Under the pieces are notes generated by a model. It had not been told where the DNA came from. It was given only the letters and a program-made list of their open reading frames with translations, and made no database searches. Of a stretch of DNA of 27,681 nucleotides, positions 1 through 8,393 are shown in pieces. The position numbers and the translations under genes were made by a program. The first letter of the stretch is position 1. Every line of letters begins with the position of its first letter. Origin of the DNA: Nitrososphaeraceae archaeon (GTDB lineage: Archaea > Thermoproteota > Nitrososphaeria > Nitrososphaerales > Nitrososphaeraceae); contig JANWJI010000105.1 in the NCBI GenBank assembly GCA_025449515.1, forward strand, positions 1 to 27,681, read 5' to 3'.

Positions 1-248
1 CTGTTTTGGCGTAATTCGAGCAAAATAATCCTCAAACCATTGAAACCATGTACAGCTATAAGTATGAGTATTATTTCAAGTAGAACCGCATAAGGGATAT
101 TATGATAGTTTCCAATAACATTCCTGTAAGTTAGGCTTGCAGAAAACGGCACAATTAGACGCATAATTATATGTACAGCAACCACAAAGAGTGCACAAAC
201 TCCTGTCAGGTAGTGGATTTTCATTATTTGGCTCTCACGCAGATTCAT
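1..248 (-). CDS. Succinate dehydrogenase membrane anchor subunit, partial (runs off left edge)
   Basis: This is a partial reading frame of 82 codons starting at ATG 248 and still open at base 1. The translation begins MNLRESQIMKIHYLTG and has two hydrophobic segments, about residues 14-33 (with a histidine at about 22) and 52-68, followed by a VHGFNGLRIILLE stretch. A histidine before N-G-x-R is typical of the heme-binding anchor subunits SdhC/SdhD of succinate dehydrogenase. It lies 39 bases downstream of sdhC in the same direction, so it is most likely the second anchor, probably co-transcribed with sdhA and sdhC. A G-rich stretch just before the ATG (GGGGGAT on the minus strand) may be its ribosome site. 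The iron-sulfur subunit gene is not in the window; it may lie beyond the left edge. Confidence 0.75.
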   Translation of the reverse strand, partial: MNLRESQIMKIHYLTGVCALFVVAVHIIMRLIVPFSASLTYRNVIGNYHNIPYAVLLEIILILIAVHGFNGLRIILLELRQN

Positions 249-287
249 TTTAGTTCATATCCCCCATAATCAATCTTAAGCTCCTAT

Positions 288-761
288 CTACCCTTTTCCA
301 AATAGGACTTGCGCCCCAAATAGCATCGCAAGCGCAGCCAAAATTAACGCGATCCAGATACCTGATTTCTGGCGATAGTTCAATGAACTCGCTAAATAAG
401 GATAATCAGGTCTCCCTGGCTTACCAAGGCCTATCCCAAGATGTGTAAAGATAAGTCTGATTCCATTAGCTGAATGAAAAGTGCTCGTTCCAATTACCAG
501 TATCAGAAATAAGTGACCCATTGGTGTCTGTGTTAGCTCCAACATCGAATTCCAAACATCTGGCCCACCAATTATTGAGCTGGTCTCGAATACATGACCT
601 ATAAAATAGATCAGTAGGAATAAGCCAGTCAGCCTCTGAAGCCAGTAAGAAACTCTTTCCCAGCCGTAACCGAATGGATTAAGCCAAGCCTTGATACCCT
701 CCCGATTTTCGCTACTGACAAAGCGGTTTCTGAAATTTACATTCCTTTTCGAAGTCTCCAT
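288..761 (-). CDS. sdhC: Succinate dehydrogenase cytochrome b subunit
   Basis: The 157-residue product is the heme-binding membrane anchor of complex II, which passes electrons from succinate oxidation to quinone. The SdhC signature is visible as QRLTGLFLLIYFIGH (residues 42-56), and a second histidine sits in STFHSANGIRLI (His96). Three membrane segments fall near residues 45-63, 82-105 and 133-155, which fits the family. Its ATG overlaps the sdhA stop by one base (TAATG), so translation is probably coupled to sdhA. The N-terminal 40 residues are polar and likely cytoplasmic. SdhC against SdhD naming in archaea is partly arbitrary; membership of the complex is the firm part. Confidence 0.87.
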   Translation of the reverse strand: METSKRNVNFRNRFVSSENREGIKAWLNPFGYGWERVSYWLQRLTGLFLLIYFIGHVFETSSIIGGPDVWNSMLELTQTPMGHLFLILVIGTSTFHSANGIRLIFTHLGIGLGKPGRPDYPYLASSLNYRQKSGIWIALILAALAMLFGAQVLFGKG

Positions 762-2476
762 TAATATTTCCTCTCAACCGGCGCATAGCGGGTAAACGTT
801 ATAGGGTGCCAAGCTATTTTCGGCTCTGTCGTAGTGTAATAGGTGAGGGAGTGTTTCAAATACCTCTCATCGTCTCTTAATGGATAATCAAGACGCGCGT
901 GAGCTCCCCTTGATTCGCAGCGATTCAGAGCATTCACTAAGACAACTTCTGCGACAGAGAACATGGAATCGGTCTCCATAACATTAATGAAATTAGTATT
1001 ATACTCAGTAGCTCTATCATCAACGTGTTTCCATGTTTGTAACTTCAAGCCTCTCAGATCCTTAAGACCTTCGACCAGACTATTTTCAGTTCTGAACACA
1101 TATGCTTTATCGTCCATGATATCTGTTAAACGTTTTCTGACTTCGTAGGGATTTACTTCTCCTTTCCCCCTAAATATTCCATCAAATATCCGTTTTTCTT
1201 CTTCACTAACCTGTTCTAATGGTGTAGACAGGCTTACGTCCATTTGCTTTAACGCATGGTTTGCAGCATGTTCTCCAGTAATTTTTCCCCAGACCAGACA
1301 TTCAGCGGTCGAGTTGGCGCCGAGGCGATTTGCACCGTGCGTACTATTGCATGCTGCCTCACCTGCAGCCCAAAGTCCATTCAATTCAGTCGCTCCGTGA
1401 ATATTCGTATGAATACCTCCCATCATATAATGGCAAACCGGCCTAATCTCTATTGCCTCGTTGATAATATCGACTCCAGAAAATTTAGAACCGATCTCTC
1501 TGATTCCAGCTAGGCGGTCTTTTATCACTTCCGGTCCGAGATGAGTAAGGTCTAATTTCAGACAGCTCATGCCACTATCATGTTTGAACCCTCTACCCTC
1601 TTGAATCTCACGTATCATCGAACGGGAAACTACATCCCTAGGTGCCAATTCAAGTTTTTCTGGAGCATATCTCTTCATGAACCTTTCATTCTGATTATTA
1701 ATCAGATATCCTCCTTCTCCTCTCGCTCCTTCGGTAATGAGTATGCCTGATGGCAGAATACCGCTAGGATGAAATTGAACGAATTCCATATCCTTGAGCG
1801 CAAGCCCCTTGCGATAAGCCATATGTAGACCATCCGGGGTAGATGAATACGCGTATGTAGAAAAACTATAAATCCTTCCCGCGCCGCCAGTACAAATTAT
1901 TCCTGCACGCCCTCTTATTACAAAGAACTCACCCGATTTTATTTCAATTGCAGTCACTCCACAAAATCCATTCCCACTAGAAAGTACCGAAGTGCAAAAC
2001 CACTCGCTAAGGAAATCGATATTCTTGTATTTTAGGCATGTGTCATAGAGGGTCTGCATTTCATAAAACCCTACCTTATCTTGAGCATAAGTTGCCCTCG
2101 GGAATGAATAGCCTCCAAACCTACGTTGATCTATTCTCCCGTCATCTCTTCGTGACCATGGCATGCCCCAGTGATCCAACTGATATATTTCGAAAGGAAT
2201 GCTTTCGACTAATAGTTCGGCTACGTCTTGATCGGCAAGAAAATCGCTGCCCTTAATGGTATCGTATATGTGAGAATCTCGGTTATCTCCCTCGTCCTCA
2301 AATAGCACTGCTGCCGTGCCACCTTCTGCTGAGACCGAATGAGATCGCATGACTTGCACCTTTGAAATCACTGCAATACTCAGTTTATTGCTTTTTGAAG
2401 CAGCAGAGATCGCTGCTCTAAGGCCTGTCAAACCCGACCCTATAATAATAACATCATAGGAAATAGATTCTGTCAA
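761..2476 (-). CDS. sdhA: Succinate dehydrogenase/fumarate reductase flavoprotein subunit
   Basis: The 571-residue flavoprotein oxidises succinate to fumarate in the citric acid cycle. The Rossmann motif GSGLTG (13-18) binds FAD, and His46 in MRSHSVSAEGG is the residue that carries covalent FAD in this family. The substrate-site residues are all present: His236 in HPSG, Arg280 in APRDVVSR (the catalytic arginine of the family), His349 in CHYMMGG and Arg384 in HGANRLGANS. Length matches SdhA. It is the first gene of the minus-strand sdh set and ends inside the sdhC start codon. A TATA-like element lies about 45 bases upstream (near 2520-2530). Direction of catalysis cannot be told from sequence, but an aerobic lifestyle would favour succinate oxidation. 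Confidence 0.95.
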   Translation of the reverse strand: MTESISYDVIIIGSGLTGLRAAISAASKSNKLSIAVISKVQVMRSHSVSAEGGTAAVLFEDEGDNRDSHIYDTIKGSDFLADQDVAELLVESIPFEIYQLDHWGMPWSRRDDGRIDQRRFGGYSFPRATYAQDKVGFYEMQTLYDTCLKYKNIDFLSEWFCTSVLSSGNGFCGVTAIEIKSGEFFVIRGRAGIICTGGAGRIYSFSTYAYSSTPDGLHMAYRKGLALKDMEFVQFHPSGILPSGILITEGARGEGGYLINNQNERFMKRYAPEKLELAPRDVVSRSMIREIQEGRGFKHDSGMSCLKLDLTHLGPEVIKDRLAGIREIGSKFSGVDIINEAIEIRPVCHYMMGGIHTNIHGATELNGLWAAGEAACNSTHGANRLGANSTAECLVWGKITGEHAANHALKQMDVSLSTPLEQVSEEEKRIFDGIFRGKGEVNPYEVRKRLTDIMDDKAYVFRTENSLVEGLKDLRGLKLQTWKHVDDRATEYNTNFINVMETDSMFSVAEVVLVNALNRCESRGAHARLDYPLRDDERYLKHSLTYYTTTEPKIAWHPITFTRYAPVERKY

Positions 2477-2517
2477 TTAAGATGCAGTTACTCACCCATT
2501 GTTTGGTATTTATTTCT

Positions 2518-2530
2518 CATAAATATCTTT
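2518..2530 (-). promoter_or_regulatory. Probable TATA box of the sdh genes
   Basis: The minus strand reads AGATATTTATGAG about 45-55 bases before the sdhA ATG. Transcription would start near 2498, leaving a leader of about 20 nt. Assigned by composition and position only. Confidence 0.35.
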
Positions 2531-2726
2531 AGACAGCTATGTTCAACAAATCCCTTCTTAGTCAGAACTCTTGTACCATCCCGTTTATTCATTTTGTGCA
2601 ACTCATTAAATATATGACCTACAATCTGTTGTGTGAAGTCCATGTCATGTTCTTAAGGCGGCACTTAAGATGTATATTTATCAGTCCATGTGCGTCCAGT
2701 ATTTATCGACTATTAATAAATATCTC

Positions 2727-2739
2727 TTATATATTATAG
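2727..2739 (+). promoter_or_regulatory. TATA box of the small gene at 2756
   Basis: TTATATATTATAG is centred about 24 bases before the ATG at 2756, the spacing expected for an archaeal leaderless transcript. This supports both the reality of the small gene and its start. The rest of the 280-base interval after sdhA shows no gene. Confidence 0.55.
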
Positions 2740-2755
2740 TTGGCTGGATCAGAAA

Positions 2756-3013
2756 ATGCCTATCGAATACGGCGGTAAGATATACTTCTCGCCGAACTCT
2801 TCTGACAATGTTATAGTTGAAAAGTCCAAAAGGAGATTGGTCGAAGAGGGAATAAAGCCTGAAGATATAGAAATTAGCTATAACGTTCAGGAGTTAGATG
2901 TTGGTGACTTATTTATAAACTATGATCCGCCGAATCTAGTTATTCGGCGGGTATACGAGAAGAAATCTAACGGCATGATTAAAATGAAAAGCTGTGCCCT
3001 CATAACGATCTAA
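2756..3013 (+). CDS. Conserved-looking hypothetical protein, 85 aa
   Basis: I do not recognise this 85-residue protein. It is soluble, charged and mixed alpha/beta in style: a short N-terminal beta-like stretch (EYGGKIYFSP), a Lys/Arg/Glu-rich helix around residues 21-38, then a region rich in Asp and aromatic residues (DLFINYDPPNLVIRRVYEKK). It has no cysteine pair apart from one C-terminal Cys, and no membrane segment. A well-placed TATA box gives a leaderless start at 2756. Its TAA stop overlaps the stop of hisS, which runs convergently, by four bases (3010-3013), so the two transcripts must overlap at their 3' ends. No function is proposed. Confidence 0.65.
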   Translation: MPIEYGGKIYFSPNSSDNVIVEKSKRRLVEEGIKPEDIEISYNVQELDVGDLFINYDPPNLVIRRVYEKKSNGMIKMKSCALITI

Positions 3014-4302
3014 TGATGAGTCAGCTTTTCTTCCAAAGCCCTAGGCAGCTCACCAATTTCCTGCGTAAATTCTAAACCATCATCCATTGATCTTATCGTT
3101 ACGCGGCCATTCTTATAATCTCTTCCGCCTACGATAACTGTAAGTACTGCTCCTCTTGCAGCTGCATCTTCGATCTGTCTCCTCAATGGTCTGCCGTAGA
3201 AATCGTAATCAGTAATGTAGCCTTTTTCTCGTAAATCTGATACTATATCCATCGCCTGAGCCCTTGTGTCATTCGAAGTGAATGCTACATAAATCATTCT
3301 AGGTTGTACTATATCTCGATCCTTCCTAAGCGCGACGACAATCCTCTCTACCCCACCTGCGGCTCCGAAGGCACCCATATCTTTCCTACCGAACGCTTCG
3401 GTAAGAGTATCATATCTTCCGCCCCCTACGAGCGCACCTATCTTGAGGGATGGGTCAGTAGCCTCAAATACGATTCCAGAATAATAATCTAAACCCCGTA
3501 CAATTCCCAAATTTACACTCAAATTCCTAACCTTTCGCGATCTCAATGAATCATTCAATTGGAACAAATTATTCCAACTCTTCAGACGGCCAGCATCGAC
3601 ATTAGAATAAGCCGTATCGACGTTGCCACGTACAGTTGACAGGCTGATCAATTTATCTAAAACCGGTAGGCTAAGTTTTCCTTTAAACTCGTTATAGACG
3701 GCTTCGTTACCTTTTTTAGGAACCTTGTCCATGGCTCGAAATATATCGCTTATAACAGGCTCATCTGAAACCTGAAGATATTCTTTTATGTATTCCTCTA
3801 GCAACCTTCGATCGTTCAACTCGATAACGACATTTTTTAATCCCAGTTTTTTCAGGAAGACAGAGACAAATTGAATAATCTCGGCGTCTGATTCGATATT
3901 AAATGAATCATAAATTTCAACATCCCACTGATGAAAATACCTATAACGGCCTGCCTGAGGTTCATCGTACCTCCAAACACCATCAAATGCCGCTACTTTT
4001 ATGGGCATCTTAAGGTCTCTTCTAGATGTAGCAAATCTTGTGAGACCCACTGTGAGATCAAATCTCAACGCTACATCTCTATTGCCTTTATCCTTGAAAG
4101 TATAGATTTCATTCGAAATCGATGGACCAGCTTTGACTTCTAAGGTAGATAGTAATTCGAGGGTTGAAGGTACGATTAACCTAAAATTGAATGCTTTGGA
4201 GACATCTAAAAAGGCATCTCTCATTTCATTAATTCTCGCAGCTTCCTCATAATCAATATCACGCATCCCTCTCGGGATTTCGAATTTCACAATCGAATGC
4301 AA
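3010..4302 (-). CDS. hisS: Histidyl-tRNA synthetase
   Basis: The 430-residue class II synthetase charges tRNA-His. It opens with PRGMRDI (10-16), typical of archaeal HisRS. Motif 2 is around 106-131 (YDEPQAGRYRYFHQWDVE), the histidine-specific loop RGLDYYSGIVFEA is at 269-281, and motif 3 is GAAGGVERI (313-321). The C-terminal third is the anticodon-binding domain. Length fits the family. It is divergent from archease and shares an AT-rich promoter with it; its 3' end overlaps the small gene at 2756 tail-to-tail by four bases. Confidence 0.95.
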   Translation of the reverse strand: MHSIVKFEIPRGMRDIDYEEAARINEMRDAFLDVSKAFNFRLIVPSTLELLSTLEVKAGPSISNEIYTFKDKGNRDVALRFDLTVGLTRFATSRRDLKMPIKVAAFDGVWRYDEPQAGRYRYFHQWDVEIYDSFNIESDAEIIQFVSVFLKKLGLKNVVIELNDRRLLEEYIKEYLQVSDEPVISDIFRAMDKVPKKGNEAVYNEFKGKLSLPVLDKLISLSTVRGNVDTAYSNVDAGRLKSWNNLFQLNDSLRSRKVRNLSVNLGIVRGLDYYSGIVFEATDPSLKIGALVGGGRYDTLTEAFGRKDMGAFGAAGGVERIVVALRKDRDIVQPRMIYVAFTSNDTRAQAMDIVSDLREKGYITDYDFYGRPLRRQIEDAAARGAVLTVIVGGRDYKNGRVTIRSMDDGLEFTQEIGELPRALEEKLTHH

Positions 4303-4330
4303 TCATTGTTCTCATTTAGATTTTGCGATC

Positions 4331-4349
4331 AATTATTATAATTAATTAG
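4331..4349. promoter_or_regulatory. Divergent TATA region of hisS and archease
   Basis: AATTATTATAATTAATTAG is nearly palindromic and lies between two divergent genes. Its centre is about 29 bases from the archease ATG and about 36 from the hisS ATG, so one AT-rich element could place TBP for both, with no or very short leaders. Confidence 0.5.
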
Positions 4350-4366
4350 TCCCAACGTAATTACTA

Positions 4367-4798
4367 ATGAGAACAACTGGCTTTCGCTATCTAGACCATA
4401 TGGCGGATACTATTGTCGAAGCGTACGGTAGGAGTTTGGAGGAAGCATTTGAAAATTCTGGCCGCGCTCTAGTTAACATCATGTTTGGGCTAGAGGAGGT
4501 TGTTACTAAGAAGACTATGAGAATCGATGTACAAGGGAGAGATATTGAGAATTTACTGTATTGCTGGCTTGAGAAAATCCTGTTACTTGTACTTGTGGAT
4601 GAGTTTATACCGTCAGAATTTGATGCCAGTATTATTATGGAGAAAAGCAGCATATTGCTAACCGCTATTGCCAGAGGTGAAGATATTAATTTACGGAGGC
4701 ATGTATACCACATCGAGGTCAAGGCAATAACATACCACGAGATGAGCATAGAGCAAGAGAAGGATAATTTTACAATAAGATACCTCGTTGACCTCTGA
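4367..4798 (+). CDS. Archease, RNA ligase RtcB cofactor
   Basis: The 143-residue protein matches the archease family, small proteins that activate the RtcB RNA ligase by promoting its guanylylation. RtcB joins tRNA exons in archaea after intron removal. The family opening (RYLDHMADTIVEAYGRSLEEAF, residues 7-28) is clear, with Asp14 in the position of the conserved metal-ligand aspartate, and so is the C-terminal EVKAITYHEM followed by a terminal Asp (LVDL). The usual HTAD is HMAD here. The role is notable in this window because two tRNA genes carry introns whose removal needs this ligation step. No rtcB gene is in the window. The start fits a leaderless transcript from the shared promoter. 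Confidence 0.9.
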   Translation: MRTTGFRYLDHMADTIVEAYGRSLEEAFENSGRALVNIMFGLEEVVTKKTMRIDVQGRDIENLLYCWLEKILLLVLVDEFIPSEFDASIIMEKSSILLTAIARGEDINLRRHVYHIEVKAITYHEMSIEQEKDNFTIRYLVDL

Positions 4799-4842
4799 GC
4801 CTTTTCACGAAGTAGTTAGCTTCTATACCCGCTTTAACAAAT

Positions 4843-4853
4843 CTTAAATACTG
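4843..4853 (+). promoter_or_regulatory. Probable TATA box of thioredoxin
   Basis: CTTAAATACTG lies about 33 bases before the ATG at 4881, giving an expected leader of only a few bases. Confidence 0.4.
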
Positions 4854-4880
4854 AGTCTAACCTTTAGGTTTTTAAGAATT

Positions 4881-5243
4881 ATGAGTGAGGATAAGAAAAC
4901 AGCTAGCTCATCCCAAAGCGGCGCAACTGCCCTGTTAGAACTCTCAGAGAAGAATTTTGATGAGGCTGTGAATGCAAACAAACCCGTTTTAGTTGATTTC
5001 TGGGCTACATGGTGTGGACCGTGCCAATTTATGCTTCCGATTTTTGACAAACTGGCAAAGAAATATGGCGAAAAGGTGTCATTTGGTAGACTCAATGTGG
5101 ATGACAATCAAGGTGTAGCAATGAGATTTGATGTTTACGCCATTCCTACCTTCATCATTTTCATGAATGGCAAGGCTGTCGATCGAGCAGTGGGAGCAGT
5201 AGGTGAGAAGGGTTTGGAAGGCCTCTTACAGAAGTATCAGTAA
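4881..5243 (+). CDS. trxA: Thioredoxin
   Basis: The 120-residue protein is a classical cytoplasmic thioredoxin that reduces protein disulfides. The active site WCGPC is at residues 44-48 (Cys45, Cys48) within VDFWATWCGPC, and the cis-proline is Pro89 in AIPTF. An N-terminal extension of about 18 residues rich in Ser, Ala and Gln precedes the fold; there is no signal peptide. It has its own TATA element and is not overlapped by neighbours. A run of Ts directly after the stop (about 5246-5253) looks like its terminator. The symbol is by analogy; the thioredoxin reductase is not here. Confidence 0.93.
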   Translation: MSEDKKTASSSQSGATALLELSEKNFDEAVNANKPVLVDFWATWCGPCQFMLPIFDKLAKKYGEKVSFGRLNVDDNQGVAMRFDVYAIPTFIIFMNGKAVDRAVGAVGEKGLEGLLQKYQ

Positions 5244-5254
5244 TATTTTTTTAC
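5244..5254 (+). terminator. T-rich terminator after thioredoxin
   Basis: A T-rich run follows the thioredoxin TAA almost directly, as is common for archaeal termination. The neighbouring infB gene on the other strand ends at 5292, so this is a convergent interval. Confidence 0.45.
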
Positions 5255-5291
5255 TTCTCGTTTATAGAATTTAAGTATCGATGGGGGAAGC

Positions 5292-7079
5292 TTAAAGATA
5301 TCCGAAGGCGGGATCGTCTTTTCTTTTTAGTAGCAATATTGCATCAAATGCGTCCTTTTCTTCCTTAGTTAGTCTATAACCAAATCGCTCGATCAGCATC
5401 TTAGCATGTCGGCTATTCAGATCAGTATAAAAGAAGTCTCCTTCATTAATTTGTCTTCCTATTGTAGGCTCTCTAATCGAAATCGCGACTTGCATGCCTC
5501 TTATTGCCTCTTCAATCGTCTTACCGCTATCTTGGATTTGATGCACAATCCCGATTTTTTTGCCTGTATCGTTTATAACTCTTATTTTCTGCCTAAGTTT
5601 TCCAACCAAGATTTCTGCTCCGAAGACAGCAGGGCTATTCCGTCTAAATATAAATCCCTTCATAAATTGGAATTTACAAACTGGGGGGAGTTCATTGAAT
5701 AGGATCGATTCTTCGTGTTCCTTTTGGTATCTTGCCCATTCGACGTAGCTACGTACCAGGTTGTAAATAATTTGCTCGTTGAATATCTTCACATTTCTTT
5801 CTTGCGCTTCTCTTATCGCATCGTCTAGTACTTTCACGTTAAACCCTAATACAACTCCTAAGTAGCGATCCTTCTCTTTTACTGCAGACGCTGCTATCAC
5901 GTCTCTCCTCGTAATATAACCAATATCAGCAGATTGAATCGCTACGTCCGCCTTGTTTAGCATATCTGTGATGGCTTCTATTGAACCAATTGTATCGCAC
6001 TTTAGAATTACGCCGTTAGATTCTGTGTTTATAAATGCAGCATTGACTTCAGATTGCAACAAGGTTTTGAGACGGCATTCATCCTCTCTCCTCTCAAGAA
6101 CATATATAGGACTACCTGCAAGAACGCCATCCAAATCTGGGGATGTTATCTTCAGACCAGCAGCTGAGATTACTTCGTTTACTGGCATAAATTTATCCCG
6201 AGGATCGCGCATCTCGTCCAATGGTTTGGGCACCAATAGTGCCTTTGCTTTTGTTACAACCGATTTATCGCGTTTCGCAACTACTATACTCGCACCCTGC
6301 TTCAAAACTCCATCTAGGAGAATAACGTTGGCAGAAGGACCAAGGCCTATTTCTTCATTGACTTCCAATACTATTCCTCTGGCAGGACCTTCGTGCCTTT
6401 CCAATTTTAGACCGAGGTACTGTTGAGTTAGGCCGACTAACACTACTAGTAATTCTGGGATTCCGCCACCAGTTACTGCACTGACAGGGACAACAGCAAC
6501 TTCCCTAGTAAAGTCTTTGACTCTCCAAAACGCTTCTGAGATATAGCCGAGTCTTGAAAGTGATCCTACAACACTATAGATTTTTTCATCGAGCATTTGT
6601 TGAATAATTTGGTCTTGTTTCCTTATCTCATTGCTTATAAGTGAGTTATCTCCAGTATTTCGCCAGCCGCTGATCAAGTCGATCTTGTTTAGTGCTATCA
6701 CGAATGGAACCTTTCTTTTCTTAAGTATGTCTAGACTCTCTATAGTTTGTGCCTCTAATCCTTTGTTCACATCGACGACGACAATGGCGATGTCAGCAGC
6801 TGAGCCACCCCGAATACGAAGATTGGCAAATACTTCATGTCCTGGAGTGTCAATTACAAGCAATCCCGGAATCTGGGCCTCAGATTTTGCGAGATTCAAA
6901 AAGAGATTGCCACTGATCTGTTTAATTATCTCTATTGGAAAGAAGCTTGCGCCAATGTGTTGGGTTATCCCTCCTATTTCACGGGCCTGAACAGCGGTAC
7001 CCCTTATTTTGTCTAAAAGGGATGTCTTTCCGGAATCTACATGGCCTAATACGACTACGACCGGTTGTCTGAGCTGCAC
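5292..7079 (-). CDS. infB: Translation initiation factor aIF5B (IF-2 type GTPase)
   Basis: The 595-residue GTPase promotes subunit joining in translation initiation. Switch and nucleotide motifs are intact: GHVDSGKT (12-19), the G2 threonine in GGITQHIG (Thr39), DTPGH (77-81) and NKID (131-134), followed by PVSAVTGGG as the G5 region. Later domains include the EVNEEIGLGP beta-barrel and a C-terminal domain ending GYRLTKEEKDAFDAILLLKRKDD. The length is normal for aIF5B, so there is no intein. The start is GTG at 7079, directly abutting the ndk stop (TAAGTG), which means translational coupling. It is the last gene of the L7Ae-S28e-L24e-NDK-aIF5B set. Confidence 0.96.
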   Translation of the reverse strand: MQLRQPVVVVLGHVDSGKTSLLDKIRGTAVQAREIGGITQHIGASFFPIEIIKQISGNLFLNLAKSEAQIPGLLVIDTPGHEVFANLRIRGGSAADIAIVVVDVNKGLEAQTIESLDILKKRKVPFVIALNKIDLISGWRNTGDNSLISNEIRKQDQIIQQMLDEKIYSVVGSLSRLGYISEAFWRVKDFTREVAVVPVSAVTGGGIPELLVVLVGLTQQYLGLKLERHEGPARGIVLEVNEEIGLGPSANVILLDGVLKQGASIVVAKRDKSVVTKAKALLVPKPLDEMRDPRDKFMPVNEVISAAGLKITSPDLDGVLAGSPIYVLERREDECRLKTLLQSEVNAAFINTESNGVILKCDTIGSIEAITDMLNKADVAIQSADIGYITRRDVIAASAVKEKDRYLGVVLGFNVKVLDDAIREAQERNVKIFNEQIIYNLVRSYVEWARYQKEHEESILFNELPPVCKFQFMKGFIFRRNSPAVFGAEILVGKLRQKIRVINDTGKKIGIVHQIQDSGKTIEEAIRGMQVAISIREPTIGRQINEGDFFYTDLNSRHAKMLIERFGYRLTKEEKDAFDAILLLKRKDDPAFGYL

Positions 7080-7490
7080 TTAGCTACTTCCAAAAATAAC
7101 ATTGGATTCTTTTATAAAACTTTCATGGGTATCAGAAGCATGAATGATATTATCGGTTAGACCCAAACCAAAATCTCCTCTTATTGTACCTGGAGATGCC
7201 TCGTAAGACCTTGTTTGACCTATCATTATCCTGACTACATTTACTGCATCGTTTCCTTCTAGGATACAAGCCACAGTTTTCCCAGACGAAATGAATGAAA
7301 CTAGCTCCCGGAAGAAATCTCTCTCCCGGTGGACGTCATAAAACGCCTCAGCCGTCTCTTTAGAGAATAAATACAATCTTAATTCGAGTAACTGAAATCC
7401 CTTCTCCTCAAATCTAGTTACAATTTGTCCAACTAACCGTCGTTTGACTGCATCTGGTTTGATAACAACAAGTGTTTTCTGTATTACCAT
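7080..7490 (-). CDS. ndk: Nucleoside diphosphate kinase
   Basis: The 136-residue enzyme balances nucleoside triphosphate pools by phosphate transfer through a phosphohistidine. Lys11 in VVIKPDAVKR binds ATP, and the catalytic His117 lies in the signature NIIHASD. Length is typical. It sits between rpl24e (3-base gap) and infB (no gap), so it is read as part of the ribosomal protein operon. That placement is a familiar archaeal arrangement and ties GTP supply to translation. Confidence 0.96.
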   Translation of the reverse strand: MVIQKTLVVIKPDAVKRRLVGQIVTRFEEKGFQLLELRLYLFSKETAEAFYDVHRERDFFRELVSFISSGKTVACILEGNDAVNVVRIMIGQTRSYEASPGTIRGDFGLGLTDNIIHASDTHESFIKESNVIFGSS

Positions 7491-7493
7491 TTT

Positions 7494-7706
7494 CTACTTT
7501 CTTACCCTTATTCCTCCTTTCACATATTTACGAGTCCACTTTAATTTTCTAGGATCGCGTCTCAGCTTTCGCGAATTTTTCTTGCACTTCGAAGAACAGG
7601 TCCACTGAATCACTCCATCATTTTTTACCAACATCAGTCCATGACCTGTGACTATCCCTTTACCACAAAAGAAACAGTTACGAAGTGAAGTTGCGGTCTT
7701 GCTCAT
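7494..7706 (-). CDS. rpl24e: 50S ribosomal protein L24e
   Basis: The 70-residue zinc-ribbon protein of the large subunit has its ligands at Cys11, Cys14, Cys37 and Cys41 (CFFCGKGI ... WTCSSKC). A very basic C-terminal tail (RKLRRDPRKLKWTRKY) contacts rRNA. Size and order fit archaeal L24e, and it lies in the expected place between S28e and NDK. Confidence 0.95.
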   Translation of the reverse strand: MSKTATSLRNCFFCGKGIVTGHGLMLVKNDGVIQWTCSSKCKKNSRKLRRDPRKLKWTRKYVKGGIRVRK

Positions 7707-7734
7707 ATAATAACCCCTACCAATTGTCTCCTAA

Positions 7735-7950
7735 TTACTTTATTTTTCGAGCTTCTCTTTCTGTTTCTCTGAGCATCAGGATATCATTCATTCTTACAGA
7801 TCCCTTCACATTTCGCGTCAAGATCCGCCCTCTATCCTTCCCCTCTAATACTTTAACCCTGACTTGTATTACCTCACCGGCAATACCCGTTCGACCAACA
7901 ATTTGAATTACCTCTGCAGGTATGACCCTCTCTTCAGATGCTTTACTCAT
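7735..7950 (-). CDS. rps28e: 30S ribosomal protein S28e
   Basis: The 71-residue small-subunit protein has an OB-like fold. The family signature is at about residues 45-68: TRNVKGSVRMNDILMLRETE followed by EARK. It lies between L7Ae (9-base gap) and L24e (28-base gap), the usual archaeal order, and is very likely co-transcribed with them. Confidence 0.95.
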   Translation of the reverse strand: MSKASEERVIPAEVIQIVGRTGIAGEVIQVRVKVLEGKDRGRILTRNVKGSVRMNDILMLRETEREARKIK

Positions 7951-7959
7951 CAGGATCCC

Positions 7960-8340
7960 TTATTCTTTTTTGCTTTTCGCTGTCGAGATTGAACTTATAA
8001 CTTCATCGACTATATGTTGCGCTTCTCCAGCTTCCATAATGGTTGCGGCTGCAGAACCTACGTCTATTCCAAGTGAAGCACCAAGTTGTTGTTTACTTGG
8101 CACAAATATGTATGCAGCATGTCTATCTTCGCAGAGAATAGGCAAGTGCGCAACGACTTCTGGTGGCTCTACGTCCTCTGCTATCACAACTAATTTACTA
8201 TTTCCTCTTTCTATCGCTTTTGTGGTCTCATTTGTTCCCTTTCTGACCTTGCCGCTCTGTTTGGCCAGACGTACAGCTTCATAGATAGCACTGACTAAAT
8301 CTTTTGGAGTCTCAAATTTCACATAATAAGGCTTACTCAT
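7960..8340 (-). CDS. rpl7ae: 50S ribosomal protein L7Ae
   Basis: The kink-turn RNA-binding protein is part of the 50S subunit and, in archaea, also of C/D and H/ACA RNPs and RNase P. The K-turn recognition segment RKGTNETTKAIERG is at about residues 33-46, and the hydrophobic LGASLGIDVGSAA loop follows. I chose the ATG at 8340 (MSKPYYVKFETPKD) over an in-frame GTG at 8355, because a GGTGAT ribosome site (8352-8357) lies 11 bases before the ATG and overlaps the GTG. This is the first gene of the five-gene translation operon; a TATA element is at about 8394-8406, giving a leader of some 30 nt. Confidence 0.95.
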   Translation of the reverse strand: MSKPYYVKFETPKDLVSAIYEAVRLAKQSGKVRKGTNETTKAIERGNSKLVVIAEDVEPPEVVAHLPILCEDRHAAYIFVPSKQQLGASLGIDVGSAAATIMEAGEAQHIVDEVISSISTAKSKKE

Positions 8341-8351
8341 ATTTGATACAA

Positions 8352-8357
8352 TCACCC
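8352..8357 (-). promoter_or_regulatory. Ribosome binding site deciding the L7Ae start
   Basis: GGTGAT on the minus strand matches the 3' end of archaeal 16S rRNA. It lies 11 bases upstream of the ATG at 8340 and rules against the GTG at 8355, which is part of the site itself. Confidence 0.6.
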
Positions 8358-8393
8358 TTAGGGATCATTTCTATTCTCTTGTAGGAGAAGGAC

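Noticed and set aside
1256..1513. Plus-strand open frames inside sdhA (also at 963-1148 and 2038-2256)
   Set aside because: Antisense to a complete, conserved sdhA; no motif or promoter of their own.
5953..6426. 157-codon plus-strand frame opposite infB
   Set aside because: Antisense to a conserved part of aIF5B; composition is that of a reverse-strand shadow.
5292..7079. Intein in aIF5B (known in some archaea)
   Set aside because: The length is normal and all GTPase motifs are contiguous.
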